A stretch of 13,617 nucleotides of DNA from Bacteroidales bacterium (GTDB lineage Bacteria > Bacteroidota > Bacteroidia > Bacteroidales > UBA10428), in contig DAOUOU010000062.1 of assembly GCA_030626465.1 (NCBI GenBank), positions 1-13,617 of the forward strand, read 5' to 3'. The number at the start of each line of letters is the position of its first letter. Position 1 is the stretch's first letter. A program made the position numbers and the translations under genes. Of this stretch, positions 6,252 to 13,617 are shown piece by piece. The notes under the pieces were generated by a model. That model made no database searches, was not told the origin of the DNA, and saw nothing but the letters and a program-made list of their open reading frames with translations.

Positions 6252-8222
6252 CTATTGTATTATAAGCTTTTCAGAATAGGAATGCATTCCGGATACATCA
6301 ACTGAATGAATAGTGCAGTAATAAAGTCCCGGATTTAAACTGCTTACATCAAGGGTTATTTGATTATTTCCGGCAGACATTCCCCCCATATTTTTCATTG
6401 ATAATAGCTTACCATTTGAAAAGTAAATCTCGACATATAATTCGGTTGGCTCCTTTAACTCAATGGATATAGTAGTGCTACCCTTACACGGATTAGGATA
6501 TATGGTAAGATTGCGGGCAACCTGTGTTGCGTAAACGCTATTAATACCAGCAAATAATTTTACCAGCTCTATTCCCTCCCCTGTTTCAAGGTTACGTGAG
6601 TATTTCATATCAGTTGTATTGTTCCAGTGCTCATGAACGCCAAGACTCCCGATTGCAGAACCAGTATTGTCAGGATCGTATGTAAAACTTTCGGGCCACC
6701 AGTCAGAACTTGCTGCCTGGTGAAGATAATCATCAACTCCATCCCATTGAACATAGGTATAACGTGGCGGGTTGGCAGATAAATCTTCTTCTGTGAATTC
6801 TTTTTGCAATATATCAAGGCAAACCGATTCAATAGCAACAGGATCCATGGAAAATAGTACCGATGAGCACCAGTTGTTATTAAAAGGAGCCGATTGGAAT
6901 TTCTGTGGTTTCTGATGTTCATATGATGTGGCCCAAAGGGCATCAATATAATACAATAATGTATTGCCTCCAAGGTACTGACAAGCCATTAAGTCAACCA
7001 TAACTCTGTACAAGCCATAACCTTCTCTTAAAGGGTCATCATCAGGTTTCATAAGTCCTTTGTGCAACTCCCAGGAATGATCGGCAGTATTGGACCCGAA
7101 ATGATTTTTCGCAAATAGAGTAATCCCTCCCCAGCGATGTCCTTTCATGGAAGGAATATTAAGCAAATAATCAGCTTCCATCATCTCAACAAAAAAATTA
7201 TGACTGGTTATCTCTGTCATTACAGTGCCTTTATCAGAATAAATTATCCCGTCCTCAGTGCTTTTTGTTAATTTGTAACGGCCGTTAACAACTCCCTGGG
7301 ATACATAGCTTATATCAGGAAATTCTGCATAAAACTTATCATACAAATGATTCCAGATATCACACATAGGATCGCCAATATAAATGTTTTCCTGAGGCAC
7401 ACCGGCTTCACTCACCAGCTGTCTTAACATCGACATAATTGATTGAGGCGAGGTATCAAACTCGATGGGTATATACGAGGGCATCTCTCCATTGGATGGT
7501 GCACCTGACCACGCAGTAACTGCATTAATTTTAATGAATATTGTCTCTCCGTCAACATATCCGACATCACCTTTGCCATGCTTACTATTGAAATATCGGA
7601 ATATAGCATCCCAGGCATCAGCATGTGTGTCTTCTCCTGTTAACTCCAGGATACCCTCAGAAAACATTTGATCCACAATAGTCTGACTGGTGTTTTTCTC
7701 CAGGAAGTATGCATCATCATGGTTTGCATTTGTACAATTTTCATTGGTTGCATTCGGATTATACACCCATACGACGCGACCGGGAAAAATACCTTTGGCT
7801 TCACCAATAGGCACATTTGGGCCCAAGGGATCAGAGAATTTCTCTTTGACTTCTGTCTTTGCTTCTGTCTGAGCAACATTGTTCATGAGCGCCAATGTAC
7901 TTAGTGCCGCAGCAATCATAACAATAGAAGCTGCATACCAGAATTGTTTGCTTCTGAGTTTATTGATTGCTTTCCTGAAGAATACAACCGATCCGGTCAG
8001 TGAGATAAGGTAAATCACAAAAGACGAAGCTAACGGCATAGTTGCTTTCATGCAGGGATAACTTGCTCTGCCGGGTTTGGGAATTACCCTGATCAGGAAC
8101 CAGATTAATGAAAAAATCCCGGTCAGGATAAACAGAATTTTGAAGAGAACCTTTGGTTTATTCATACCTGTAATTGTATCAGAGTTCCGGTCATCTTTTA
8201 CGAAAGGAAATGTGAATTTCAT
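6252..8222 (-). CDS. DUF362 protein with three N-terminal membrane segments and T9SS sorting domain
   Basis: This is a 656-residue protein. The N-terminus has hydrophobic segments near residues 26-45, 62-82 and 94-113, with a KPGRASYPC motif (49-57) between the first two. The DUF362 region lies at about 135-510; DUF362 proteins are poorly understood and often linked to iron-sulfur or redox functions. It includes IFIKINA, IYIGDP and SMKGHRWGGITLFAKNHFG. No ferredoxin-type CxxCxxC motif is seen. Residues 572-656 form a Por secretion/T9SS type A sorting domain, beginning LTIYPNPCKG and ending with NPGLYYCTI and a KLIIQ end. T9SS cargo normally carries one cleavable signal peptide, so three membrane segments are odd; the third, followed by NNVAQTEA, may act as the cleavable signal. 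A later start at the ATG of residue 20 is possible. The gene stands alone on this strand, converges with the thioesterase gene, and has no clear terminator in the 41-bp gap. Confidence 0.83.
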   Translation of the reverse strand: MKFTFPFVKDDRNSDTITGMNKPKVLFKILFILTGIFSLIWFLIRVIPKPGRASYPCMKATMPLASSFVIYLISLTGSVVFFRKAINKLRSKQFWYAASIVMIAAALSTLALMNNVAQTEAKTEVKEKFSDPLGPNVPIGEAKGIFPGRVVWVYNPNATNENCTNANHDDAYFLEKNTSQTIVDQMFSEGILELTGEDTHADAWDAIFRYFNSKHGKGDVGYVDGETIFIKINAVTAWSGAPSNGEMPSYIPIEFDTSPQSIMSMLRQLVSEAGVPQENIYIGDPMCDIWNHLYDKFYAEFPDISYVSQGVVNGRYKLTKSTEDGIIYSDKGTVMTEITSHNFFVEMMEADYLLNIPSMKGHRWGGITLFAKNHFGSNTADHSWELHKGLMKPDDDPLREGYGLYRVMVDLMACQYLGGNTLLYYIDALWATSYEHQKPQKFQSAPFNNNWCSSVLFSMDPVAIESVCLDILQKEFTEEDLSANPPRYTYVQWDGVDDYLHQAASSDWWPESFTYDPDNTGSAIGSLGVHEHWNNTTDMKYSRNLETGEGIELVKLFAGINSVYATQVARNLTIYPNPCKGSTTISIELKEPTELYVEIYFSNGKLLSMKNMGGMSAGNNQITLDVSSLNPGLYYCTIHSVDVSGMHSYSEKLIIQ

Positions 8223-8481
8223 AAGACAATAATTTTTTTTACTACGTTCATAGGATCAGTTAACTTCGTTGATCCTTTCAGAAGTTACAAAGTTCATGTT
8301 TGTTTCACAGCGCTAATATATTTCTCCTGCAATATTGTATCGTGCTAATATAGTGAATGATATTTTGATGTCTGTTTATAAAAATACAATTTAAAATGAT
8401 TTAAAAGAGTGTAACTACTCAGTGCCTTAAATCCATCACGACTGGTTTTTTTTACGTAAAATAATCCCTTGTAAATACGTC
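8223..8481. other. 259-bp intergenic region with small hairpin and direct repeats
   Basis: This lies between two minus-strand genes and probably holds the DUF362 promoter. AGGATCA (8252-8258) and TGATCCT (8270-8276) form a 7-bp stem in its leader. CAAAGTTC (8288-8295) reads GAACTTTG on the minus strand, one mismatch from the -7 consensus. GCTAATATA occurs twice, at 8312-8320 and 8344-8352, as a possible operator pair. No coding sequence or convincing terminator for the upstream lipoprotein gene was seen. Confidence 0.45.
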
Positions 8482-8982
8482 TTAAGAATCTGTCCTGAAC
8501 TGAACATTATCAAGCCAGAAAAACCCCTCTGCTACTTTACCCGTCAGACCGGCATTAATGTATATCAATACTTTACTTATCCTGTTCAGGGTAATTTCAT
8601 TAGTACTGCTTGTAGTGGATGCAAGATGCTTATTTACATCAAAATCATAGGTATGCAATGTGCCATCACTGATTACTTTATCTTCCGCAATCATAAATGG
8701 ATCAATATCGTTGCGATGACCATTCCGGTCCTCAAGCATAATTAGTAAACTTAAGGAATTGGAATTTTCATTTGCAATAAGCTCTATGCTAAAGAGAGTA
8801 TGATTACTCAGATTATGAACGTTGTTAAATTCAAATTCGAGATGAGCCATTTCAAGAGGATTGTTAATCGTGTAATCAATCCTTGTCATACCATCTATAA
8901 CTGGTATTACAGACTCATCTTTTCTGCAGGATACTAATACAATGAACGCTGTCAGTATGCTTAAAAACCATTTATTCTTCAT
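8482..8982 (-). CDS. Lipoprotein with beta-sandwich carbohydrate-binding-like domain
   Basis: This is a 166-residue exported lipoprotein. The N-terminus is a lipoprotein signal peptide with lipobox VLVSC, so lipidation is expected at C19. The mature part is rich in alternating beta-strand patterns. It ends in SKVLIYINAGLTG followed by GFFWLDNVQF, a pattern common to jelly-roll carbohydrate-binding modules and CBM-like domains attached to laminarinases. Its start overlaps the end of the GH16 gene by 11 bp, so the two are co-transcribed and probably translationally coupled. The likely role is a surface or periplasmic glycan-binding protein that assists the glucanase; this is inferred from fold impression and context, as no specific CBM family could be assigned. 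The residue after C19 is Arg, not the Asp/Glu-rich surface-export signal often found in Bacteroidota, so surface exposure is uncertain. Confidence 0.7.
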   Translation of the reverse strand: MKNKWFLSILTAFIVLVSCRKDESVIPVIDGMTRIDYTINNPLEMAHLEFEFNNVHNLSNHTLFSIELIANENSNSLSLLIMLEDRNGHRNDIDPFMIAEDKVISDGTLHTYDFDVNKHLASTTSSTNEITLNRISKVLIYINAGLTGKVAEGFFWLDNVQFRTDS

Positions 8983-10129
8983 AATTCATCTCTAATGTAT
9001 TGCCTTCTCCTTCATCGGTTTTCCATGCACCAATTTCTGTCTCGTTACCACGAATGATCACAGAATTGTCAGGAGTTGTTACAACACTTACTTCCAGTGT
9101 ACTTGTATACGATGTATTGTTATACGTTTGCATAACAGAAATCGTTCCGGCAATGTCTCCCCATTGAACTGTACTATTGCTTGTGCCCTGTCCTCCACTG
9201 ATCTCAACTCCTTCAGGAAAAGACCATTGATATGCCGCACTGGGAAAACCCGGAATACTGTACACGATATTTTCCTGAAAAGCATTTACTTCTGAAGGAC
9301 CACTGATCTGATGTTGCTGGAATTTCTGATATACCCGAACATAATCTATTTCCAAGGTCTGTGGAAATATGGTATCATCAATTCCCTGCTGTCCACCCCA
9401 GTTACCTCCAATAGCTATGTTGACAAGTAAATGGAAACGTTTGTCATAGGGCCACCGTTCATACCCGGTATTGTAATTCGGATAAGAATAATAACGTACA
9501 TCATCTGCAATAAAATGAATACTGTCTTCGCTCCATTCAATGGCGTATACATGAAATGCCTGGTGTGCATCCGGAATATAAATATCTCCGCCCCTCTGTG
9601 TTCCTATCATTCCGTTATAGGCCTCCGTATGGATTGCGCCGTGTACATTACCCATATCGAATCCAACATGCTCCATGATATCGATCTCCCCGCTGGCAGG
9701 CCATCCTCCATATTCCCAGTCGGTCGAGAGCATCCATATAGCCGGCCATGTTCCTATGCCTTCAGGTAGTTTGGCTTTCACTTCAACCATGGCATAGAGC
9801 CAGTCACCTTTGTTTCTTGTTGCCAAGCGTGCTGAAGTATACAGATTGCTTCCATAGCTTTCTTTTAAAGCAGTAATAATTAATTTACCATTCTCTACTT
9901 TAGCATTTTCAAGCCTGTTGGTATAATACTGGGCTTCATTATTCCCCCAGCCATCGCCTCCAATATCAAAGCTCCATTTCGTGTTATCCGGAGTCCCTGT
10001 ATAATCAAATTCATCCGACCATACAAGATAAGTGAAGGGACTTTGTGCGTATATCCTTTCATATATCGTTAAGCACAACAGTATGCCAATTGAAATGAAG
10101 ACTACTAATCCTTTTCGTTTTTCAGTCAT
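8972..10129 (-). CDS. GH16 endo-beta-1,3-glucanase (laminarinase) with PKD-like C-terminal domain
   Basis: This is a 385-residue secreted glycoside hydrolase family 16 enzyme that should cut beta-1,3-glucans such as laminarin. A signal peptide covers residues 1-29 with probable cleavage after YAQ. The GH16 domain spans about 31-270 and shows LVWSDEFD (35-42), NNEAQYYT (63-70), TWPAIWML (127-134) and the catalytic block GEIDIMEHVG (147-156), with E148 as nucleophile, D150 as helper and E153 as acid/base. NIAIGGNWGG (237-246) and DYVRVYQ (262-268) complete the fold. The ExDxxE spacing with the extra Met indicates the laminarinase-type, not lichenase-type, active site. Residues 275-350 look like a PKD/Ig-like domain. 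The final 35 residues are acidic and unassigned, and no T9SS sorting domain is present. It overlaps the downstream lipoprotein gene and lies opposite a divergent sensor-regulator that probably controls it. Confidence 0.93.
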   Translation of the reverse strand: MTEKRKGLVVFISIGILLCLTIYERIYAQSPFTYLVWSDEFDYTGTPDNTKWSFDIGGDGWGNNEAQYYTNRLENAKVENGKLIITALKESYGSNLYTSARLATRNKGDWLYAMVEVKAKLPEGIGTWPAIWMLSTDWEYGGWPASGEIDIMEHVGFDMGNVHGAIHTEAYNGMIGTQRGGDIYIPDAHQAFHVYAIEWSEDSIHFIADDVRYYSYPNYNTGYERWPYDKRFHLLVNIAIGGNWGGQQGIDDTIFPQTLEIDYVRVYQKFQQHQISGPSEVNAFQENIVYSIPGFPSAAYQWSFPEGVEISGGQGTSNSTVQWGDIAGTISVMQTYNNTSYTSTLEVSVVTTPDNSVIIRGNETEIGAWKTDEGEGNTLEMNYEE

Positions 10130-10144
10130 TTTGTTTGTTTTGGT

Positions 10145-10213
10145 TTAAAGAAGTTGTCCGCAAATCTGTACTCCAATAAACAGACCTATCAGAAAGAATC
10201 CAATTCTTTTCAT
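10145..10213 (-). CDS. 22-codon ORF resembling an isolated signal peptide
   Basis: A minus-strand ATG at 10213 opens a 22-codon frame ending in TAA at 10145-10147. The product has the layout of a signal peptide: MKR at the start, a hydrophobic core (IGFFLIGLFIGV), then a polar end QICGQLL. It stops 15 bp before the GH16 start codon. GH16 has its own signal peptide in its own frame. The ORF could be a leader peptide, a real small membrane peptide, the remnant of an exported protein whose body was deleted, or a chance ORF. No ribosome binding site helps decide. Confidence 0.4.
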   Translation of the reverse strand: MKRIGFFLIGLFIGVQICGQLL

Positions 10214-10520
10214 TTCACAAAATATTTATCAGGTTATAAGCGATTTAGGTTCTGCAAGGTATAGTACTCACTAGTATTCAACAATAAATATACCTCATCA
10301 AAACATCAACATGGGTAATTTAACACCTATACAAATACACAACTTATGATTCTGTGTTAATTTTTTAAAAAGCTTTTATTCAATAGTATAAATCCAATTG
10401 TAATTTATATTTTTACTGTACTGATATACATCAGTCATCAGTTTTCATTATATCATAATAATCAATTAAATTACAAAATTTCTAAGAGAATTTCAGCTAA
10501 TAACTAAAACTATTCAAAGG
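10214..10520. other. 307-bp divergent regulatory region between the GH16 genes and the sensor-regulator
   Basis: This very AT-rich stretch must contain promoters for both directions and probably the operator of the regulator. It contains TTAACAC (10320-10326) facing GTGTTAA (10354-10360), and the palindrome at 10420-10435. No exact TAnnTTTG element was found on either strand. No coding sequence was seen. Confidence 0.55.
10420..10442. promoter_or_regulatory. Palindrome ACTGATATACATCAGT with an extra half-site
   Basis: ACTGAT (10420-10425) and ATCAGT (10430-10435) form a perfect inverted repeat around a 4-bp spacer. A third copy of ATCAGT follows at 10437-10442. This is the best candidate for a dimer-binding operator in the divergent region, about 80 bp before the regulator start. 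That the LuxR-type regulator binds it is inference. Confidence 0.4.
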
Positions 10521-13406
10521 GTGCAGATACCATTAAAATACGTAATAGTGCTTTCTTTATTGATTCTATATCCGTATAAAGCCTTTGCAACATTTATGGG
10601 TGTGCCAAATATTAAAAACCATCTGAAAGAAGATTACCAGGCAGGAAATCAGAACTGGTCTATTGTACAGGATGATCTGGGCGTGATGTTTTTTGCAAAC
10701 AATAATGGTGTTGTGATATTTGATGGCACTAACTGGATGAATGTATCTGTACCAAATAATTCTGTTGTCAGAAGTCTCAATCATTATAACTCAGATATAG
10801 TACTGGTTGGAGCATTTGATGAACTGGGTTCCGTTGATCGTGATTCACTTGGCAACTACCGATACAGATCCTGGGTAAACAAGATTCCTCCCGAAGATCG
10901 TCAATTTGCCGATGTCTGGAGAATACATATATTAAATAATCGAGCCTATTTTCAAACTCAGTCCCATGTATTCGTTTTTGATGAACGTGAGAATCTTGTG
11001 GGTATAGTTAAGCCGGATCATGAACTTGTTTTTTCATTCATGGTGGATAACAGCATAATAGTGCAAGACAAAATTAATGGACTACAGAAGCTGGAAGATT
11101 TGACATTGGAATCCTTATATGAGGTCAAATTTCCTTCTGGTTTGGATATCTGGGAAATAATCTCCTTAGGAGAGAATGAATGGCTATTTTTTACACAGCA
11201 GGAAGGAATTTATCAATGGAACGATGAAGGATTCACTCCATGGAAATCTGAACTTGATACCTACCTTAAACAGAATAACTTTTACAGTCTGGCTCAGGAT
11301 GATGAAAATTTATACATCGGAACAATTCAGAAAGGATTGATTATAGCTGATAAGGAGGGCAAAATAAAGATAGTCATTGACAGAAACAGAGGTCTTCAGA
11401 ACAACACCATCCTTTCGCTAACACTTGACAGAGAAAAAAATTTATGGCTTGGCCTTGATAACGGTATTGATTTTATTGAACTCAATTCGAATGTGAAATA
11501 TATTGGAAGGAATGGCAGCTATGGATCAGGTTATTGTTCCGCAATCTGGAAAGAATCAATATATTTTGGAACAAATCAGGGTGTTTTTAAAACATCATTC
11601 AATAAGCAGGAAAATATAACTCTTATTAGCAGTCTTAAAGGACAAACATGGAACTTTTGGCCTGAAAAAGATCAGCTACTTTGTGCTCATCATAAAGGAA
11701 TTTACTCCATACGGGACAATATTGCTAAAGAGATTAAATTGCTTCCGGGTTGCTGGATATTCGTGCCTTTACCGTGGAATGAGAATATACTTCTGGCGGG
11801 AACTTATAACGGAATTGCTATACTTGAAAGAGCAGGAGCATCTTTTCATTTTGTAAAAATGATAGACGACTTTCAGGAATCTGCACGCGTGATGTTCTTT
11901 GATCAAAAGAACAATCTCTGGATCAGTCATGGTTACAAAGGTTTATATAAAATCAGGTTTAATGAAGCTGATCTTACCACTCAATCCGTAGATTTTTATG
12001 GCATGAATAAGGGATTACCTTCTTTAAATAATGATATTTTCTTTATCCGGGACGAGATGATTATTAGTACAATTAATGGAATTTACCGATACGAAGAGAG
12101 CTATGACACCTTGGTCCCTTATCCGAAATGGAATCATTTTTTAGGCAGTTTGGAAAGAGTATCGAAGGTAATAGAAGCCAATAAACAGAATATATATGTT
12201 TTTCAGAATGGGATCATGGGGCGATTGGAAATTTTGAACGATTCACTCTTTATGTATAACAGGCTAATTGTCCCCTCATTAGACAATCAGTACATTCTGG
12301 CCTTTGAGGATATTTTATTCATAGATGACAACAACCTGATGGTTGGAATAGAGGATGGGTTTGCTATGATCAACCCGAATAAAGAAATTGCACATGAACC
12401 TGATTTGCCTTTTCTTTTCACACAATTGGAGTGCTTTGCCACACAAAAGTATCAGGATCACGCTTTGCCGCTCACCTTTAACACTTATACAGATCCAATT
12501 GTTATCAACAATAAACTGGCCTACAAATACAACAACCTGCGCATTGGTTTTTCAGTGCCTTTGTATAATTCTGCGAAAAATATCCGCTTTAATTTTTCAC
12601 TGAACGATTCTGAGTGGGAAGGACAACCCAATCAAACGGAAGTTATTCTTTCCAACTTACATGAAGGAAGATATACTCTGGATATTCATCTTCTTGATAC
12701 AAAGACCGGACAAAATGCAACACGCACTATACAATTTATTATCAATCCGCCATGGTTCAGACAATGGTACTTTTATTCTCTTGTCGGATTACTGATTATA
12801 TCCATTGCGGCATTTAGCTATATGATTATCAAACGTAAGATTGACCGGGAAAAACGCAGAGAACTCATTGCCCAGAAAAGAAAAATGATACAACGGGAAA
12901 TCAGTCTGAAACAAAAAAGCACCATTGCGGAACAAGAGCTGATCAAAATCAAAAACGAAAAACTTCAGGCTGAGGTCATCCATAAGAGTAAAGAACTGGC
13001 AAATTCAACTATGAGTATTATTCATAAAAATCAAATTTTGACTGATTTGAAAACTGAGATGATGCTTTTGTATGAAAATCATCCAAATTTAAGCTCGGGA
13101 GAGATAAGAGCATTTATAAAAAAAATTGATGCCGAGTTAGATGATAAGCAAAGCTGGAATGTATTTGAAACTCATTTCGACCGTGTTCATGAGAACTTCT
13201 TCCAGAAATTTCGTGAAATGCATTCGGAGCTAACCCCAAAAGACTTAAGGATGTGTGCTTTTCTAAGAATGAACTTATCGTCAAAAGAAATTGCACCTCT
13301 TCAGAATATTTCTATTCGTAGTGTTGAAATAAGCCGCTATCGCTTGAGAAAAAAACTTAAAATTTCTCACGAGCAAAATCTGACAGACTACATCATGGGG
13401 ATTTGA
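10521..13406 (+). CDS. SusR-like transmembrane sensor-regulator: Reg_prop propeller, Y_Y_Y, LuxR-type HTH
   Basis: This is a 961-residue one-component regulator that links an outside ligand to transcription. A signal peptide lies at about 1-23, ending KAFA. The next roughly 620 residues form a two-component-regulator-propeller (Reg_prop) sensor, with repeats such as DDLGVMFFANNNGVVIFDG near 51-69 and DREKNLWLGLDNGIDFIE in the middle. A Y_Y_Y domain (about 671-745, ending INPPWF), one membrane helix (about 747-769) and a coiled coil of charged residues follow, then a LuxR/GerE-type HTH at 903-961 (ELTPKDLRMCAFLRMNLSSK). There is no histidine kinase or receiver domain, so it is SusR-like and not a hybrid two-component protein. 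The start is GTG: the frame stays open a little upstream (stop at 10467-10469) but has no other ATG, GTG or TTG, and the GTG gives a good signal peptide. By position it should regulate the divergent GH16 genes in response to glucan fragments. Confidence 0.88.
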   Translation: MQIPLKYVIVLSLLILYPYKAFATFMGVPNIKNHLKEDYQAGNQNWSIVQDDLGVMFFANNNGVVIFDGTNWMNVSVPNNSVVRSLNHYNSDIVLVGAFDELGSVDRDSLGNYRYRSWVNKIPPEDRQFADVWRIHILNNRAYFQTQSHVFVFDERENLVGIVKPDHELVFSFMVDNSIIVQDKINGLQKLEDLTLESLYEVKFPSGLDIWEIISLGENEWLFFTQQEGIYQWNDEGFTPWKSELDTYLKQNNFYSLAQDDENLYIGTIQKGLIIADKEGKIKIVIDRNRGLQNNTILSLTLDREKNLWLGLDNGIDFIELNSNVKYIGRNGSYGSGYCSAIWKESIYFGTNQGVFKTSFNKQENITLISSLKGQTWNFWPEKDQLLCAHHKGIYSIRDNIAKEIKLLPGCWIFVPLPWNENILLAGTYNGIAILERAGASFHFVKMIDDFQESARVMFFDQKNNLWISHGYKGLYKIRFNEADLTTQSVDFYGMNKGLPSLNNDIFFIRDEMIISTINGIYRYEESYDTLVPYPKWNHFLGSLERVSKVIEANKQNIYVFQNGIMGRLEILNDSLFMYNRLIVPSLDNQYILAFEDILFIDDNNLMVGIEDGFAMINPNKEIAHEPDLPFLFTQLECFATQKYQDHALPLTFNTYTDPIVINNKLAYKYNNLRIGFSVPLYNSAKNIRFNFSLNDSEWEGQPNQTEVILSNLHEGRYTLDIHLLDTKTGQNATRTIQFIINPPWFRQWYFYSLVGLLIISIAAFSYMIIKRKIDREKRRELIAQKRKMIQREISLKQKSTIAEQELIKIKNEKLQAEVIHKSKELANSTMSIIHKNQILTDLKTEMMLLYENHPNLSSGEIRAFIKKIDAELDDKQSWNVFETHFDRVHENFFQKFREMHSELTPKDLRMCAFLRMNLSSKEIAPLQNISIRSVEISRYRLRKKLKISHEQNLTDYIMGI

Positions 13407-13447
13407 GAAGACAGAAGTCAGAAGTCGAAAGACCGGAGACCGAAGAC
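13406..13447. repeat. Degenerate 7-bp tandem repeat array
   Basis: Six adjacent 7-bp units can be read: AGAAGAC, AGAAGTC, AGAAGTC, GAAAGAC, CGGAGAC, CGAAGAC. The array begins at the last base of the regulator stop codon. Similar purine-rich arrays of this kind are seen between genes in some Bacteroidota. No coding function is apparent. Confidence 0.7.
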
Positions 13448-13466
13448 AGGAGGTTGATGAATTGAG

Positions 13467-13538
13467 GAACTGGTGAACTGGAGAAATGACGAATTGATTT
13501 AGTAACTTCATTTAATCAGTTACTCAGTTCCCCAGTTA
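13467..13538. repeat. Imperfect inverted repeat built from AACTGG-type motifs
   Basis: The arm at 13467-13489 (containing AACTGGTGAACTGG) is largely complementary to the arm at 13517-13538 (which reads AACTGGGGAACTGAG on the other strand), with a loop of about 27 nt. The structure follows the regulator gene and could act as a factor-independent stop or be a dispersed palindromic element; no T run follows it. Confidence 0.6.
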
Positions 13539-13617
13539 ATCATTTAAGCAGTCGAGCTTGCAAGTTCCTATTAAGCTTTGATATACAATAATTTTTATAT
13601 CGAACTAAGGTTTATTC
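13539..13617. other. Trailing noncoding sequence to window end
   Basis: No gene is visible here. A small inverted repeat GATATA/TATATC (13580-13585 and 13596-13601) and a palindrome CTTGCAAG (13557-13564) are present, both too weak to name. The window may end just before the next gene or its promoter. Confidence 0.4.

Noticed and set aside
10521..13406. Hybrid two-component sensor kinase
   Set aside because: The N-terminal propeller and Y_Y_Y fit, but no histidine kinase, ATPase or receiver motifs follow the membrane helix; the coiled coil leads straight to a LuxR-type HTH.
13406..13447. CRISPR-like or integron repeat
   Set aside because: Units are only 7 bp, degenerate and without spacers; no cas or integrase genes are nearby.

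Overview
The window comes from an AT-rich member of the Bacteroidota, probably an environmental polysaccharide degrader related to Bacteroidales/Marinilabiliales. The evidence is a type IX secretion (T9SS) C-terminal sorting domain, a SusR-like transmembrane regulator with a Reg_prop propeller, Y_Y_Y domain and LuxR-type helix-turn-helix, a GH16 laminarinase next to a glycan-binding-type lipoprotein, a membrane-anchored LytTR regulator, weak or absent Shine-Dalgarno sequences, and one good TAnnTTTG-type -7 element. The genus cannot be named from the sequence alone.

Region 1 (1-3771, all +): the 3' part of obgE (ribosome-assembly GTPase), then a PAP2-type membrane phosphatase, then a two-gene redox module: a gluconate-2-dehydrogenase subunit-3-like protein overlapping by 4 bp a GMC-family FAD oxidoreductase. 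Gaps are 3 and 11 bp followed by the overlap, so this reads as one operon. It ends in a hairpin terminator that overlaps the gmc stop codon and can work in both directions.

Region 2 (3772-4571): a minus-strand gene for a small exported, highly acidic protein with a KCGEGKCGEGK motif and a tail made from a perfect four-copy 21-bp repeat. A 389-bp intergenic region with a strong hairpin and 20-bp-phased direct repeats follows.

Region 3 (4572-6210, +): a four-helix membrane LytTR transcription factor, then 10 bp later an acyl-ACP thioesterase.

Region 4 (6252-8222, -): a DUF362 protein with three N-terminal membrane segments and a C-terminal T9SS sorting domain, which is an unusual combination.

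Region 5 (8482-13406): a small glycan-utilisation locus. On the minus strand lie a 22-codon signal-peptide-like ORF, a GH16 endo-beta-1,3-glucanase, and an overlapping beta-sandwich lipoprotein. Divergently, on the plus strand, lies the large sensor-regulator, which probably senses glucan breakdown products and controls the GH16 genes. No SusC/SusD pair is visible.

Region 6 (13407-13617): noncoding degenerate repeats, namely a 7-bp tandem array and an imperfect inverted repeat. No rRNA, tRNA, CRISPR array, integrase or transposase was found. The strongest leads for new biology are the CGEGKCGEGK protein, the phased repeats before the LytTR gene, the GMC enzyme without its usual catalytic histidine, the membrane-anchored DUF362/T9SS protein and the signal-peptide-only mini-ORF.
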